Under the pieces are notes generated by a model. That model was given only the letters and a program-made list of their open reading frames with translations. It did no database searches and was not told the DNA's origin. A stretch of DNA of 64,000 nucleotides from an uncultured Eubacterium sp. (lineage in GTDB: Bacteria > Bacillota > Clostridia > Peptostreptococcales > Anaerovoracaceae): assembly GCA_946555345.1 (NCBI GenBank), contig CAMNSS010000004.1, positions 62,001 to 126,000 on the forward strand, read 5' to 3'. The first letter of the stretch is position 1. Each line of letters opens with the position of its first letter. Below, piece by piece: positions 9,379 to 16,566 of the stretch. The position numbers and the translations under genes were made by a program.

Positions 9379-9639
9379 ATGTACGCATTAAACTTGGGCG
9401 AAGGCGGGCGCATCCTGTCCGCCTGCGTGGCCTTGTCAATCGGCAATTATGATGGCATGCCGCAGGTGGGCAGCCTGCCGGAAGGGGACATATCGGATTA
9501 CAAATACCTGGGCGGGGAATATGTTTATGATCCATTGCCCAAACCAGAACCGATGCCAGAACCGACGGCTGGTAATTATGTTACATACGATGAGCTGGCG
9601 GCGGCAATAAGGGAAGGGGTGGACAGCTATGGGAAGTAA
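9379..9639 (+). CDS. Hypothetical phage protein (XkdX-region type)
   Basis: An 86-residue protein with a proline-rich hinge (PKPEPMPEPT) between a beta-like N-terminus and a short helical C-terminus (YDELAAAIREGVDSYGK). Short Pro-linker proteins of this type are common downstream of fibre genes in Clostridia prophages. It overlaps the start of the next gene by 11 bases, which argues for coupled translation. Function unknown. Confidence 0.5.
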   Translation: MYALNLGEGGRILSACVALSIGNYDGMPQVGSLPEGDISDYKYLGGEYVYDPLPKPEPMPEPTAGNYVTYDELAAAIREGVDSYGK

Positions 9640-10087
9640 GGAATACGTGATCGAAAAAATGAAAGCCATCGGCCTGCGGGCGGCAACGGAGCTGCAAAAG
9701 GAAGCGCCGGGCATGGACGGCACGCAGCTGGTGGACAGGGAACATGACATACCCGGTTTTGACCCGGACAAGCACCAATACCTGGACTGGGAGGCAGGCC
9801 AGGCGGTAAGTGACGCCGGGCAGGTGTGGCAGCTGGTCCAGCCCTATGACAGCACCATATACAAAGACCCACCGGCACAGATGCGGGCGCAGTGGGGGCT
9901 GTGCCACACCAAAAACCCGGACAGGGCAAAGCCATATGTGCCGCCGGAAGGGACGAGCGGGCTGTACATGGAAGGCGAGTGCTGCATTGCGGCGGATGGC
10001 AGGGTGTACAGGAGCAAGGCAGACAACAACGCCTGGCCGCCGGAAGATGCCCCGGAAGGCTGGGAAGAACTACAGCAGGGCAATTAA
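9629..10087 (+). CDS. Phage protein with carbohydrate-binding-like C-terminus
   Basis: A 152-residue protein. Its second half contains AVSDAGQVWQLVQPYDS, CHTKNPDRAKPYVPPEGTSG and a terminal APEGWEEL, a pattern of evenly spaced tryptophans that resembles ChiC/carbohydrate-binding module 5/12-like domains often found on phage fibres. It may help bind wall glycans. The reading frame starts within the previous gene and ends 43 bases before the holin start. Confidence 0.55.
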   Translation: MGSKEYVIEKMKAIGLRAATELQKEAPGMDGTQLVDREHDIPGFDPDKHQYLDWEAGQAVSDAGQVWQLVQPYDSTIYKDPPAQMRAQWGLCHTKNPDRAKPYVPPEGTSGLYMEGECCIAADGRVYRSKADNNAWPPEDAPEGWEELQQGN

Positions 10088-10130
10088 GCCTTGTTTTTTA
10101 TTATTCATGCAAAAAGAAAGGAAGAAAAAA

Positions 10131-10397
10131 GTGAAAAACGAAAGGACAAAAGCACTGGTCAGGTTAATCGTGATGGCAGTGCTGACTATCAACATGGGAT
10201 TGACGCTGGCAGGGAAAAACCCTGTCCCGCTGGATGAAAACGTATTAACTGAATGGCTGTCCGTGGGGCTGGCGGGTTTGTCGACCCTTTGGGGATGGTG
10301 GAAGAACAGCCCTGTCACAGTGCCAGCGCAGGAAGCGCAGGAAGTATTAAAGGTGCTGAAATCGGAACTTAAAGACGACGGGGAACAGGAGGGCTAA
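10131..10397 (+). CDS. Holin (SPP1-like family)
   Basis: The frame could start at ATG 10107, but AAGGAAG at 10117-10123 is well placed for the GTG at 10131, giving an 88-residue product. It has a short basic N-terminus, two hydrophobic segments (about residues 9-27 and 41-58) and an acidic C-terminal tail, the layout of small SPP1-type holins. It would make the membrane holes that release the endolysin encoded one base downstream. The call rests on topology and position. Confidence 0.75.
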   Translation: MKNERTKALVRLIVMAVLTINMGLTLAGKNPVPLDENVLTEWLSVGLAGLSTLWGWWKNSPVTVPAQEAQEVLKVLKSELKDDGEQEG

Positions 10398-10398
10398 A

Positions 10399-11109
10399 AT
10401 GCTTACAGTAAGACAATGCCAATCAAACCTTAAACATTATTACGGGTATTACACGGGCGCGGTGGACGGGAAGCCGGGCGCAAAGACAAAAGCGGCCGTA
10501 AGGGCGTTCCAGGCGGCGCACGGGCTGAAGGCTGACGGCATCTACGGGGAAAAGACCAATGCCAAGCTGGTCGCCGTTGTCAAGTCCTTGCAGGCAAAAC
10601 TCGGCGTCGCGCAGGACGGCATCGTGGGCGCAAGGACCGTGGCCGCAATCAAGGCAGTGCAGAAATTATATGGGCTTGTGCAGGACGGGATCGCGGGGGC
10701 AAAGACCTTCGCGAAGCTGGGCGGCGCTTCCAGCACTTCCGGCGCATGGAACGGCTCGGCGCATTTCAGGAAATCCGAAATGAAATGCAAGTGCGGCGGG
10801 AAATACTGCGACGGCTACCCGGCGGGCATCGACGCGAAGCTGATGGAAATCCTGGAGGGATTGCGCAGCCATTACGGGAAGCCTGTCGTCATTAAATCGG
10901 GATTGCGGTGCAGCAGGCACAACGCGGCGGCCGGCGGCGTGACGAACTCCAAGCACAAGACAGGAAGGGCGGCGGACATTTACATCCCAGGCATTTGTGA
11001 CACGGCTTCTGGGCGCAACGGGGTGAAGGCAAAGGCGTATGCCCTTGGCGCTGCGTATTCGTACTGCAACACGGAGGGCATGGGCAAGTCAGTCCACATC
11101 AACACATAA
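10399..11109 (+). CDS. Endolysin: two PG-binding domains plus M15-type peptidase
   Basis: A 236-residue protein. Residues 1-55 and 56-110 are two peptidoglycan-binding (PG_binding_1) repeats, each with the DGxxGxxT pattern. Residues 125-236 form an M15/VanY-like domain with SRHNAAAGGV, SKHKTGRAADI and the closing SVHI, which supply the zinc-binding His-Asp-His set. There is no signal peptide, so export depends on the holin upstream. Binding domains at the N-terminus rather than the C-terminus are common in this endolysin type. Confidence 0.9.
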   Translation: MLTVRQCQSNLKHYYGYYTGAVDGKPGAKTKAAVRAFQAAHGLKADGIYGEKTNAKLVAVVKSLQAKLGVAQDGIVGARTVAAIKAVQKLYGLVQDGIAGAKTFAKLGGASSTSGAWNGSAHFRKSEMKCKCGGKYCDGYPAGIDAKLMEILEGLRSHYGKPVVIKSGLRCSRHNAAAGGVTNSKHKTGRAADIYIPGICDTASGRNGVKAKAYALGAAYSYCNTEGMGKSVHINT

Positions 11110-11120
11110 GGGGGTACATC

Positions 11121-11432
11121 ATGGACAGCGGGTATTTACTGCGCAAAGAACACGAGGAATTTGCAAGGCGGATGCAGGAGGAGGACGACCGCCAGAACCA
11201 CAGGCTCGCGGAACTGGAGGGGCAGGGCAGGGAGAACCACAAGCTCCTGCTCTCCATCGAGCGCCTTGCGACCAACATGGAGAACTTGCAGAAGGAAGTG
11301 AGGGAGCAGGGCGAGCGGCTGGAGACGATCGAGAACCGGGATGGCGAGACGTGGCGGAATGTCAAGTGGTATGTCCTGATTGCCGTGGTCGGTGCTGTAA
11401 TCGGGTATGCCCTGCATTCAGTTGGGTTATAG
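11121..11432 (+). CDS. XhlA-like hemolysin/lysis accessory protein
   Basis: A 103-residue protein with a long coiled-coil of Glu/Arg-rich heptads (residues 8-75) and one C-terminal membrane segment (VLIAVVGAVIGYAL). This is the layout of XhlA, a membrane-attached partner of holin/endolysin in PBSX-type prophages. It is the last gene of the late operon. Behind it, 11433-11681 carries no gene and leads into the attachment core. Confidence 0.75.
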   Translation: MDSGYLLRKEHEEFARRMQEEDDRQNHRLAELEGQGRENHKLLLSIERLATNMENLQKEVREQGERLETIENRDGETWRNVKWYVLIAVVGAVIGYALHSVGL

Positions 11433-11681
11433 GAGGCAGCCCCCTGATCGCTTCGGTGTGACGGGGGATATTTACTTTTTTGGCATGAATGTCATCGCAT
11501 TATAATCCATTTGCAATTCTGCTGTGGGTAACATATAATTTAATAGGTATAATAATATTGAATATAATTATATTCTGAAAAGAAAAATAAGAACAACAGC
11601 AGCTGGATTGCCATTACGGCATGGCGGGGTTACTGATGCCTGTATTTTAAAAGCTCGATTGTGGATATGAAACGGAAAAAG

Positions 11682-11699
11682 TCATCTCCACCATGAAAG
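11682..11699 (+). other. Attachment core, left copy (ssrA 3'-end-like)
   Basis: The 18 bases TCATCTCCACCATGAAAG recur exactly at 19035-19052 in the same orientation. CATCTCCACCA is the usual 3' end of the bacterial tmRNA gene, a known tyrosine-integrase target. The integrase gene lies immediately to the right, with its 3' end facing this core, as in lambda-type attachment regions. Confidence 0.75.
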
Positions 11700-11728
11700 C
11701 CCTGCAATTTCAACGGTTGCAGGGTTTT
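11700..11728 (+). terminator. Terminator beside the attachment core
   Basis: Perfect 8-bp stem (11700-11707 with 11717-11724) followed by TTTT. It directly abuts the core, where the native tmRNA terminator would be, and can also end the late operon. In the other direction it would stop integrase transcription. Confidence 0.8.
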
Positions 11729-11739
11729 AAATTGCTGTT

Positions 11740-11761
11740 TTCCGTAAAAATTCCGTAAAAT
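11740..11761 (+). repeat. Integrase arm-type sites, left pair
   Basis: Two tandem copies of TTCCGTAAAAW abut each other here, just before the integrase stop codon. The same pair occurs at 18774-18797 near the other end of the element in the same orientation. Such short repeats flanking a core are what the N-terminal domain of a tyrosine integrase binds. Confidence 0.65.
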
Positions 11762-12898
11762 TTATTTCGCCTTGATGAAAATGTCTGACAGGCCGTCTGC
11801 CAAGTGCTTGTCCCTGTTGTCAAAAAGATGGGTGTATATGTTAAGCGTCGTGCTTAATTGCGAGTGCCCGAGGCGCGCGCTGACCTGTACGGCTTCCGCG
11901 CCCATGTATGCGAGCATTGATGCGTGCGTGTGCCTCAGCCCGTGCAGGCCGACCCACGGGAGGCCATGGTTTTCGGAAAATGATTTAAACCAGCGATAGA
12001 GATGCTGGGGGGACAATGGCGTCCCGTTTTCGTTCTGTATGACGGCTGGGGAGTTTATGTATTTATCCGACAGCTTTAATTTTTGTTCTAGCTGGTGGGT
12101 TTTTAAGGATCTTAGCTCTGTGATGATTTCTTTTGGCAGTGCCACGGTCCGGTTAGATTTATCTGATTTCGGGGTATCCTCATACACGCCGCCGCCGTTT
12201 TTGTGGTAACGGGAACGATGTACGTTTATAACTCCCGTATCCATGTCGATATCTTCCCAGTCCAGCCCTAACGCCTCGCCTTTTCTAAGCCCGCCAAATA
12301 GCTGCAAGAGGATTGCTGCCTTTAAGTTGATTTCGTCGCTCTCGGTGCAACCTAGAGCCTTCAGGAGCATATTAACCTCATCGGATGTATAGTACCTTGA
12401 TTCCTTGTTTTCCTTCTTTGGCAGTTTCACGTGATGGCAGGGGCTGGCCTGTATAATGCCCCATTGCCCATATGTATCGTAGCACATCCGCAAAAATGAG
12501 TATATGTTTTGTATTGATTTTGGGGACAGGCCGTCTTTTGCCATGCTGTTGATCCACGCCTGTATATTTTTCGGGGTGAGTTTAGCGGCTTTTCGTTTTC
12601 CGATGCTGCTGTCAATTCTTTTTTTGCAGCTAATATATCCTTTGATGGTATTCTTTTTGAGCGTAATGGCAAGGGACGTTAAGACCTCATCGCACATCTG
12701 TGAGACTGTAGCGGCTGATTCCTTCCTTGCCCTGCCGTCCTCGCAATCAATGTAAAACCTCGCCAGCGCCTTTTCCGCCTGCTTTTCCGTCCCGTGGAAA
12801 GTCCTGTTGTACCGTACCGGCTTCCCTGCAAAGTCCGTCCCGGCCGTGACCTCGAAATACCATGCGTTCCCTTTGCCCTTCCTTTTCGTCCCCGGCAT
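11762..12898 (-). CDS. Tyrosine recombinase / phage integrase
   Basis: A 378-residue protein with a three-part layout: an N-terminal arm-binding domain (residues 1-55, AP2-like, AWYFEVTAG), a core-binding SAM-like domain (about 60-165), and a catalytic domain. Visible catalytic residues are Arg in GGLRKGEAL, His and Arg in HGLRHTHAS, His in RLGHSQ and the nucleophile Tyr in LNIYTH. The ATG has an AGGAGG site 7 bases upstream. Its 3' end lies 62 bases from the attachment core and next to the arm repeats. It should integrate and excise the element at the ssrA-like site. Confidence 0.95.
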   Translation of the reverse strand: MPGTKRKGKGNAWYFEVTAGTDFAGKPVRYNRTFHGTEKQAEKALARFYIDCEDGRARKESAATVSQMCDEVLTSLAITLKKNTIKGYISCKKRIDSSIGKRKAAKLTPKNIQAWINSMAKDGLSPKSIQNIYSFLRMCYDTYGQWGIIQASPCHHVKLPKKENKESRYYTSDEVNMLLKALGCTESDEINLKAAILLQLFGGLRKGEALGLDWEDIDMDTGVINVHRSRYHKNGGGVYEDTPKSDKSNRTVALPKEIITELRSLKTHQLEQKLKLSDKYINSPAVIQNENGTPLSPQHLYRWFKSFSENHGLPWVGLHGLRHTHASMLAYMGAEAVQVSARLGHSQLSTTLNIYTHLFDNRDKHLADGLSDIFIKAK

Positions 12899-13010
12899 TG
12901 TGCCACCTCCTATTTTTGGGCATGAAAATACCCTGAATTTGACTTTTCAGGGCTGGCATGGTACAATTTGATTGCTTATATCGGGTTGTGCCATTACAGC
13001 CCCATGCACT

Positions 13011-13040
13011 GCCCCCTTGCTTATGCAGGGGGGCTTTGTT
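13011..13040 (+). terminator. Terminator between integrase and early genes
   Basis: GCCCCCT (13011-13017) pairs with AGGGGGGC (13027-13034), followed by TTTGTTTTTA on the + strand. It lies in the divergent gap between the integrase and the 31-residue gene and would insulate the two. Confidence 0.7.
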
Positions 13041-13062
13041 TTTATGTTTTCTTGCCGCAATA

Positions 13063-13092
13063 TTGCTGCGAATGCTGTTTTTATGGTAAAAT
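13063..13092 (+). promoter_or_regulatory. Putative promoter for the 31-residue gene
   Basis: TTGCTG (13063-13068), 18-base spacer, TAAAAT (13087-13092), followed 60 bases later by an AGGAGG site and ATG at 13153. Confidence 0.5.
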
Positions 13093-13152
13093 GCCAGTAC
13101 ATTAGCCGTGTGTGCACACCTGAATCCCGTTCAACAATTTAGGAGGTGCGGT

Positions 13153-13248
13153 ATGAAATACTTAAATGCAGTCATTGCCATGCTAAAAAAACTTGATGAG
13201 CAGCAGCTTAAATGCGTGTACCTGTTTATAAAGGGAATGATTGGCTAG
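13153..13248 (+). CDS. 31-residue small protein
   Basis: A strong AGGAGG site precedes this ATG. The product starts MKYLNAVIAMLKKLDEQQL, contains CVYLFIKGMIG and is one amphipathic helix-turn-helix pair. It resembles the short tail found on some phage regulators (pattern of a relaxed helix, DEQQL, then an aromatic helix). It is convergent with the repressor gene and their ends overlap by 4 bases. Two 34-residue proteins further right (14726, 16419) have a similar build. Function unknown. Confidence 0.55.
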   Translation: MKYLNAVIAMLKKLDEQQLKCVYLFIKGMIG

Positions 13249-13634
13249 GGGGTTTCCCCCTGGCTTTTTTTTGCCAGTTTTTTTGCAATCCCTTCAAGCG
13301 TTTCCCATTCCGGCTCGCTTAATTCCGCAAGCACTTCCACCAGCTGATTCCGAAAAGAATAATCCCCTTCGTTTGCCAGGCTTCCGGCAAATTTTGAAAT
13401 CGTTTCGCTCCTGGTAAGCGGGGCAAGCATTTCGCCTTCCCCTGTTTTGAGCCATTTTTCGCTGACGCCAAATTCTTTGCATACCGAAGCGATGACCCTG
13501 TCAGTTACGGTTATCCTCCCGGCTTCTATGTTGGCGATGTTGGCCCTTGACAGCCCCAACGGCTTGCCGAAAGCTTCCTGGGTTAAATGCAGTTGTTCTT
13601 TTCTTAATGCGCGTATCCTTTCGCTTGTAGCCAA
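13245..13634 (-). CDS. CI-like XRE repressor (TTG start)
   Basis: A 129-residue protein. The frame begins with TTG at 13634-13632, preceded by AAAGGAGGGG; no ATG fits better, and the N-terminus ATSERIRALRKEQ matches the family. Residues 5-60 form the helix-turn-helix (TQEAFGKPLGLSRANIANIE). The C-terminal 60 residues include SEPEWETLEGIAKKL, a short dimerisation-type tail, with no LexA-like peptidase domain. It probably holds the element silent from operators in the divergent promoter region just upstream. Confidence 0.85.
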   Translation of the reverse strand: MATSERIRALRKEQLHLTQEAFGKPLGLSRANIANIEAGRITVTDRVIASVCKEFGVSEKWLKTGEGEMLAPLTRSETISKFAGSLANEGDYSFRNQLVEVLAELSEPEWETLEGIAKKLAKKSQGETP

Positions 13635-13657
13635 GAAATCCCCTCCTTTACAGGATT

Positions 13658-13686
13658 ATATTAACACATAGACGGTGTTTTGTAAA
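13658..13686 (-). promoter_or_regulatory. Repressor promoter (leftward)
   Basis: Reading the minus strand: TTTACA (complement of 13681-13686), 17-base spacer, TAATAT (complement of 13658-13663), about 24 bases ahead of the TTG start codon. Confidence 0.65.
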
Positions 13687-13709
13687 GCACGTTATTTGAG
13701 AAATAAGTA

Positions 13710-13738
13710 TTGACAAGCGCAAAAATAGCGTGTAAAAT
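13710..13738 (+). promoter_or_regulatory. Early rightward promoter
   Basis: Consensus TTGACA at 13710-13715, 17-base spacer, TAAAAT at 13733-13738. The related motifs TGTAAAGCACGTTA (from 13681) and TGTAAAATGTGCGTTA (from 13731) overlap the repressor -35 and this -10 and are good operator candidates for the repressor. Confidence 0.75.
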
Positions 13739-13775
13739 GTGCGTTACAAACCAAAATAGAAAGGAGGGCGCACAC

Positions 13776-13955
13776 ATGACAGACAAGGAAAAAGAGCTTT
13801 TTGAAAGCATGGCAAACAGCCTGGACGACCTGCCCGACATTAAGAAGGGCGAGTTCATCGGCTATGCGAAATGCATGGCTGACATGAAGACGCGGGAAGC
13901 CGCTGCAGCGGGGGACTGCCCGGAGGAAGGAGGCAATGGAAATGGAAGACCTTAG
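13776..13955 (+). CDS. Small early protein
   Basis: A 59-residue protein, first gene right of the early promoter, with AAAGGAGG before the ATG. Sequence KELFESMANSLDDLPDIKKGEFIGYAKCMADMK resembles the helical C-terminal tail of phage XRE regulators (a KGEF/YxxGxAxG-like pattern) but lacks the DNA-binding part. It ends 13 bases inside the next gene. It may modulate the repressor; this is inference. Confidence 0.6.
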   Translation: MTDKEKELFESMANSLDDLPDIKKGEFIGYAKCMADMKTREAAAAGDCPEEGGNGNGRP

Positions 13956-14199
13956 GGAAGACCCGCTGGAAATGCTGGCGGAGGAACTTACGAGGCGGGT
14001 GTCCATGAGGATATCGGCGCAGATCGAGGAAGCAAGGAAGCAGGCGGAACTCCTGACCCTCGAAGAGGCGCGGGAATACCTGGGCGTGTCGAAGACGACG
14101 CTCTGGAACTACCGCAACCGGGGGATGCCGGAACACGTGATCGGCGGGAAGGCGTACTTCATGCGGTCGGAGATCGACGGATGGGTCAGGGGGCAGTAG
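13942..14199 (+). CDS. Excisionase-family DNA-binding protein (HTH_17)
   Basis: AGGAGG at 13928-13933 fits the ATG at 13942 (spacing 8) better than the ATG at 13936, giving 85 residues. After an acidic helix, residues from about 38 (LLTLEEAREYLGVSKTTLWN, then YRNRGMPEHVIGGKAYF) form a MerR/Xis-type winged helix that ends with the usual SEIDGWV. In an integrated element it likely directs excision or acts as an early regulator. Confidence 0.8.
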   Translation: MEDLREDPLEMLAEELTRRVSMRISAQIEEARKQAELLTLEEAREYLGVSKTTLWNYRNRGMPEHVIGGKAYFMRSEIDGWVRGQ

Positions 14200-14499
14200 A
14201 TGGGCGGGGCTACACCCCAAGAAATTTTGAGGGGGCGTAAACGTAGTTTGTAGCTTCCCAAAAACTACGGGATTAAAAATGTAGGCGGGGATGTAACAAA
14301 GAATGTTTACGGAAAAATGCTGGAAAACAGGGGTTTTATATATTAAATGCTACAAGCTACATTCTTTTGCTAATAAAGGTATCAATAAAGAAATAAAGGC
14401 ATACGTGCAGCCTATATATCTTAAATATGCAATATATACGCACGCGCGTATGTATGTGCGCGTAGCAAGGAATGTGCCAACAGGAGGGAGCGGGAAAAA
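14200..14499. other. Non-coding stretch with inverted motifs and a Z-DNA-prone tract
   Basis: No convincing gene. 14242-14268 holds the inverted pair GTAGTTT/AAACTAC and several TGTAGC/GCTACA words follow. 14432-14464 is 33 bases of strict purine-pyrimidine alternation containing CACGCGCGTATG. It could be an origin-like or regulatory region of the element, but nothing proves that. Confidence 0.4.
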
Positions 14500-14676
14500 A
14501 TGGTCAGGCTGAAAGTGTCATACGACAGCACGGCGGAGCTTTGCAAGGTAATGCTGCTGCTGGGCGGCGCGGCAAAAAGCGTCAGGCTGCCCCCGAAGCA
14601 GGAGGGGAAGCACAAGAGGGCGTACATAGACCTCATAGACCTTGAAAAAGCCGAGGTCATAAGGGACGGCGGCTGA
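14500..14676 (+). CDS. Small phage protein, 58 residues
   Basis: AGGAGGGAG precedes the ATG. The product begins MVRLKVSYDSTAELCKVM and contains VRLPPKQEGKHKRAYIDL, a beta-alpha-beta style small protein recurrent in clostridial prophage early regions. No function is known to me. It is followed by a second small gene 49 bases downstream. Confidence 0.55.
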   Translation: MVRLKVSYDSTAELCKVMLLLGGAAKSVRLPPKQEGKHKRAYIDLIDLEKAEVIRDGG

Positions 14677-14725
14677 ACCCGGCATCGGGCAGCATGCAGG
14701 AAAGCGCAAGGAAAGGAGGCACGCG

Positions 14726-14830
14726 ATGGAGTACGGGGAGCTTATCATCGAACTGCTCGGCAGGATCTCGGACGAAGGATCGCTCGAAAGGATCTACAGG
14801 CTTGCGGAGTACCTTTACCTGTCAGAATGA
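14726..14830 (+). CDS. 34-residue small protein, copy 1
   Basis: GGAAAGGAGG precedes the ATG. MEYGELIIELLGRISDEG leads into SLERIYRLAEYLYLSE. A near-identical gene occurs at 16419-16523 (34 residues, 7 substitutions). The conserved reading frame, ribosome site and length in both copies support a real protein; the helical pattern resembles the short tail of phage XRE regulators. Confidence 0.6.
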   Translation: MEYGELIIELLGRISDEGSLERIYRLAEYLYLSE

Positions 14831-14895
14831 TTTAAGAGGGGCGGGCGGCTTCTACAAGGAAAAACGGCGGGGGGTCATTGAAAACAAAAAGGGGC

Positions 14896-14925
14896 TTGCA
14901 TGCCCGCCCCGCCCCGTGGTATAAT
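14896..14925 (+). promoter_or_regulatory. Promoter of a candidate small RNA
   Basis: TTGCAT (14896-14901), 18-base GC-rich spacer, TATAAT (14920-14925). Confidence 0.6.
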
Positions 14926-14931
14926 ACAAGT

Positions 14932-15011
14932 AGCACAAGACCGCATACATGGGTATGTAAGCCGGACGGCGTGACATTGTGAAAGCATTGTTGCGCCGTT
15001 TTTGTTTTTTT
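14932..15011 (+). ncRNA. Candidate small RNA of the element
   Basis: Between the promoter at 14896-14925 and a terminator (ACGGCG at 14966-14971 with CGCCGT at 14994-14999, then TTTTTGTTTTTTT) there is no ribosome site or open frame. The expected transcript is about 80 nt, with a first hairpin CATAC-ATGG-GTATG near 14944-14957 and the terminator stem. It could be a trans-acting RNA, or an attenuated leader of the gene at 15073. The ends are predicted from the sequence only. Confidence 0.5.
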
Positions 15012-15072
15012 GCTGTGCGGCGTTACAGTGCAACAAAAAGCCCGACAGGGCGTAAAACGCGGAGGAAAGACA

Positions 15073-15244
15073 ATGGGGAACAACAACATGGGGGGCATGG
15101 CCTCACAGGAAAGCGGGGGCAAGCTTTGGCTTCACGGGCGCAAAGGCCGTCAGGGTGTACAAGGTCGGCACTGCCCCGATGCAGGATCACGGGAGGGCCC
15201 CCAAGGCAGGGGGCGGCAAAGAACCGGAGCAGCAGGGGCAGTAA
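15073..15244 (+). pseudogene. Possible frameshifted small gene
   Basis: GGAGG is well placed before ATG 15073 (MGNNNMGGMASQESGGK). About 50 bases in, protein-like sequence moves to the +1 frame (SFGFTGAKAVRVYKVGTAP), ending with TAA at 15242-15244. A one-base change near 15117-15125 would join them. In the original frame the reading runs on as low-complexity Gly/Arg. This could equally be chance in GC-rich DNA. Confidence 0.3.
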
Positions 15245-15305
15245 ACAGGGCGGCGGAAAATGGAAACAGGGCGGGACCTGACAAAACTTGGCCCCGGATG
15301 CACAA

Positions 15306-15380
15306 GGGGGGCCCCATGGCGCCCCTTTTTTCCGCTGCAGCGGGAAAATGCAGGGCTGGCGCACGGGGCAAAACAAACAA
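15306..15380 (+). repeat. Terminator plus conserved GC-rich repeat, copy 1
   Basis: A hairpin (GGGGC 15307-15311 with GCCCC 15321-15325, then TTTTTT) is followed by the palindrome CCGCTGCAGCGG (15332-15343) and the sequence GGGCTGGCGCACGGGG. The same order (terminator, T-run, GCAGCGGG, GGGCTGGCGCACGGGG) returns at 16567-16630, and the full palindrome also at 16380-16391. Confidence 0.6.
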
Positions 15381-15464
15381 AACAAGCACGGACGGGGCGC
15401 AGGAACGCGCAAAATGGCGGGACAACCCGGCAAAACCCGGCGTTGGAAATACATAGGGGGAGGC

Positions 15465-16415
15465 ATGACGAACGAAGAACTGGCAGCGCTGATACAAGGC
15501 GGCAGGACTGAATACGTCCCGCAGCTGTGGGGGCAGGTGGAAGGATTCATAAACATGCGGGCGGGCAGATGCCTTGACGGCTTCCCGCAGCACATGTGGC
15601 AGTACCGCGGCGACATGGTGAACGAAGCGTACCCGTATTTTTTAAAGGCGATAGGGACATTTGACCCTGGAAAAGGCGCGTTCACGACGTGGCTTTCGTG
15701 GCACGTCCGCCGCGCCTTCACGGCCGTGCTGATGGGCGGCAGGGGGAAGGACCCCTTGAACGGGGCCGCAAGCCTTGACGCGCCCGTAAGGGATGCGGAG
15801 GGGCTCACGCTTGCCGATGCGCTCATTGATGATGAATCCGAGGCATGCTACAGGCATATCGAGGACGCTGACTTCTGGCGGTCGGTGAATGAATTGCTTA
15901 GTGATGCCATAGACCACATCAGGGACGGCGTCGGGCGGGATCTGGTGCGCCACATGTTCCATAGCGGCTCGACCATCAGGGAAGCGTCAGAAGCCCTTTA
16001 CGGCTGCTGCCCCGTGCCGTACGGGCATTACAGGAAGGCAATAAGGCAGCTGCGGGGCTACCTGAACTATTCCACGGTAAGGGAGAGGCTGGAGGCAAGC
16101 GGGCTTGACGGCTACGTCAGGGGCTGGGGCGTGCGGGCGTGGGAAAGCCACGGCTTCACCTCGTCGGTCGAGCATGTGGCAGTGAAGCGCACTGACAGGC
16201 AGGCGGTTCTGGATGGCATGGGGGAAATGATAAGGGATGGCAGGCGGACAGCGGCAGAAAACGGGGAAAGGGCGGCAGGGCGGGACTTGACAAAACTTGA
16301 CCCTGGAAAATGTACAGGGAGCGCAAATCAAGCACCTGAAAAAAACGGGGCTGCGTTACGCCGGGGAACAGGAAGGCGGCCGCTGCAGCGGGGCATTGCA
16401 AGGGAGGCGCCATAA
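15465..16415 (+). CDS. Sigma-70-like factor of the mobile element
   Basis: ATG 15465 is preceded by GGGGGAGG; a longer open frame upstream is low-complexity and lacks a ribosome site. The 316-residue product begins TNEELAALIQGGRTEYVPQL, a start typical of sigma factors on clostridial phages and conjugative elements. Region 2 is visible as FDPGKGAFTTWLSWHVRRAF (about residues 67-86). A region-4-like helix-turn-helix (about 150-195) contains GSTIREASEALYG. The last 80 residues are low complexity and may be a read-through end. It may redirect host RNA polymerase to element or helper-phage promoters. Confidence 0.7.
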   Translation: MTNEELAALIQGGRTEYVPQLWGQVEGFINMRAGRCLDGFPQHMWQYRGDMVNEAYPYFLKAIGTFDPGKGAFTTWLSWHVRRAFTAVLMGGRGKDPLNGAASLDAPVRDAEGLTLADALIDDESEACYRHIEDADFWRSVNELLSDAIDHIRDGVGRDLVRHMFHSGSTIREASEALYGCCPVPYGHYRKAIRQLRGYLNYSTVRERLEASGLDGYVRGWGVRAWESHGFTSSVEHVAVKRTDRQAVLDGMGEMIRDGRRTAAENGERAAGRDLTKLDPGKCTGSANQAPEKNGAALRRGTGRRPLQRGIAREAP

Positions 16416-16418
16416 GCC

Positions 16419-16523
16419 ATGGATTATAGGGAGCTTATCATCGAACTGCCCGGCAGGATCACGGACGAAGGATCGCTCGAAAGGATTTACAAGTTTGCTG
16501 GATGCCTTTACCTGTCAGAATGA
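16419..16523 (+). CDS. 34-residue small protein, copy 2
   Basis: MDYRELIIELPGRITDEG leads into SLERIYKFAGCLYLSE, a second copy of the gene at 14726. Several nucleotide differences are silent, but Leu to Pro in the first helix and Ala-Glu to Ala-Gly in the second suggest this copy may be drifting. AGGGAGG lies upstream. It forms part of a duplicated block around the sigma-like gene. Confidence 0.5.
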   Translation: MDYRELIIELPGRITDEGSLERIYKFAGCLYLSE

Positions 16524-16566
16524 CGGGGGGCGGGCGAACCTGAAAAAACCTGAAACCAGAATGCGC

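Noticed and set aside
14303-14512. A 69-residue protein across the alternating tract
   Set aside because: No ribosome site, and its sequence is dictated by the ATAT/GCGC tract; the gene at 14500 has a strong site and overlaps its end.
15010-15464. Long Gly/Arg-rich coding frames left of the sigma-like gene
   Set aside because: Several frames stay open because of high GC content; compositions are not protein-like and overlap a terminator and repeats.
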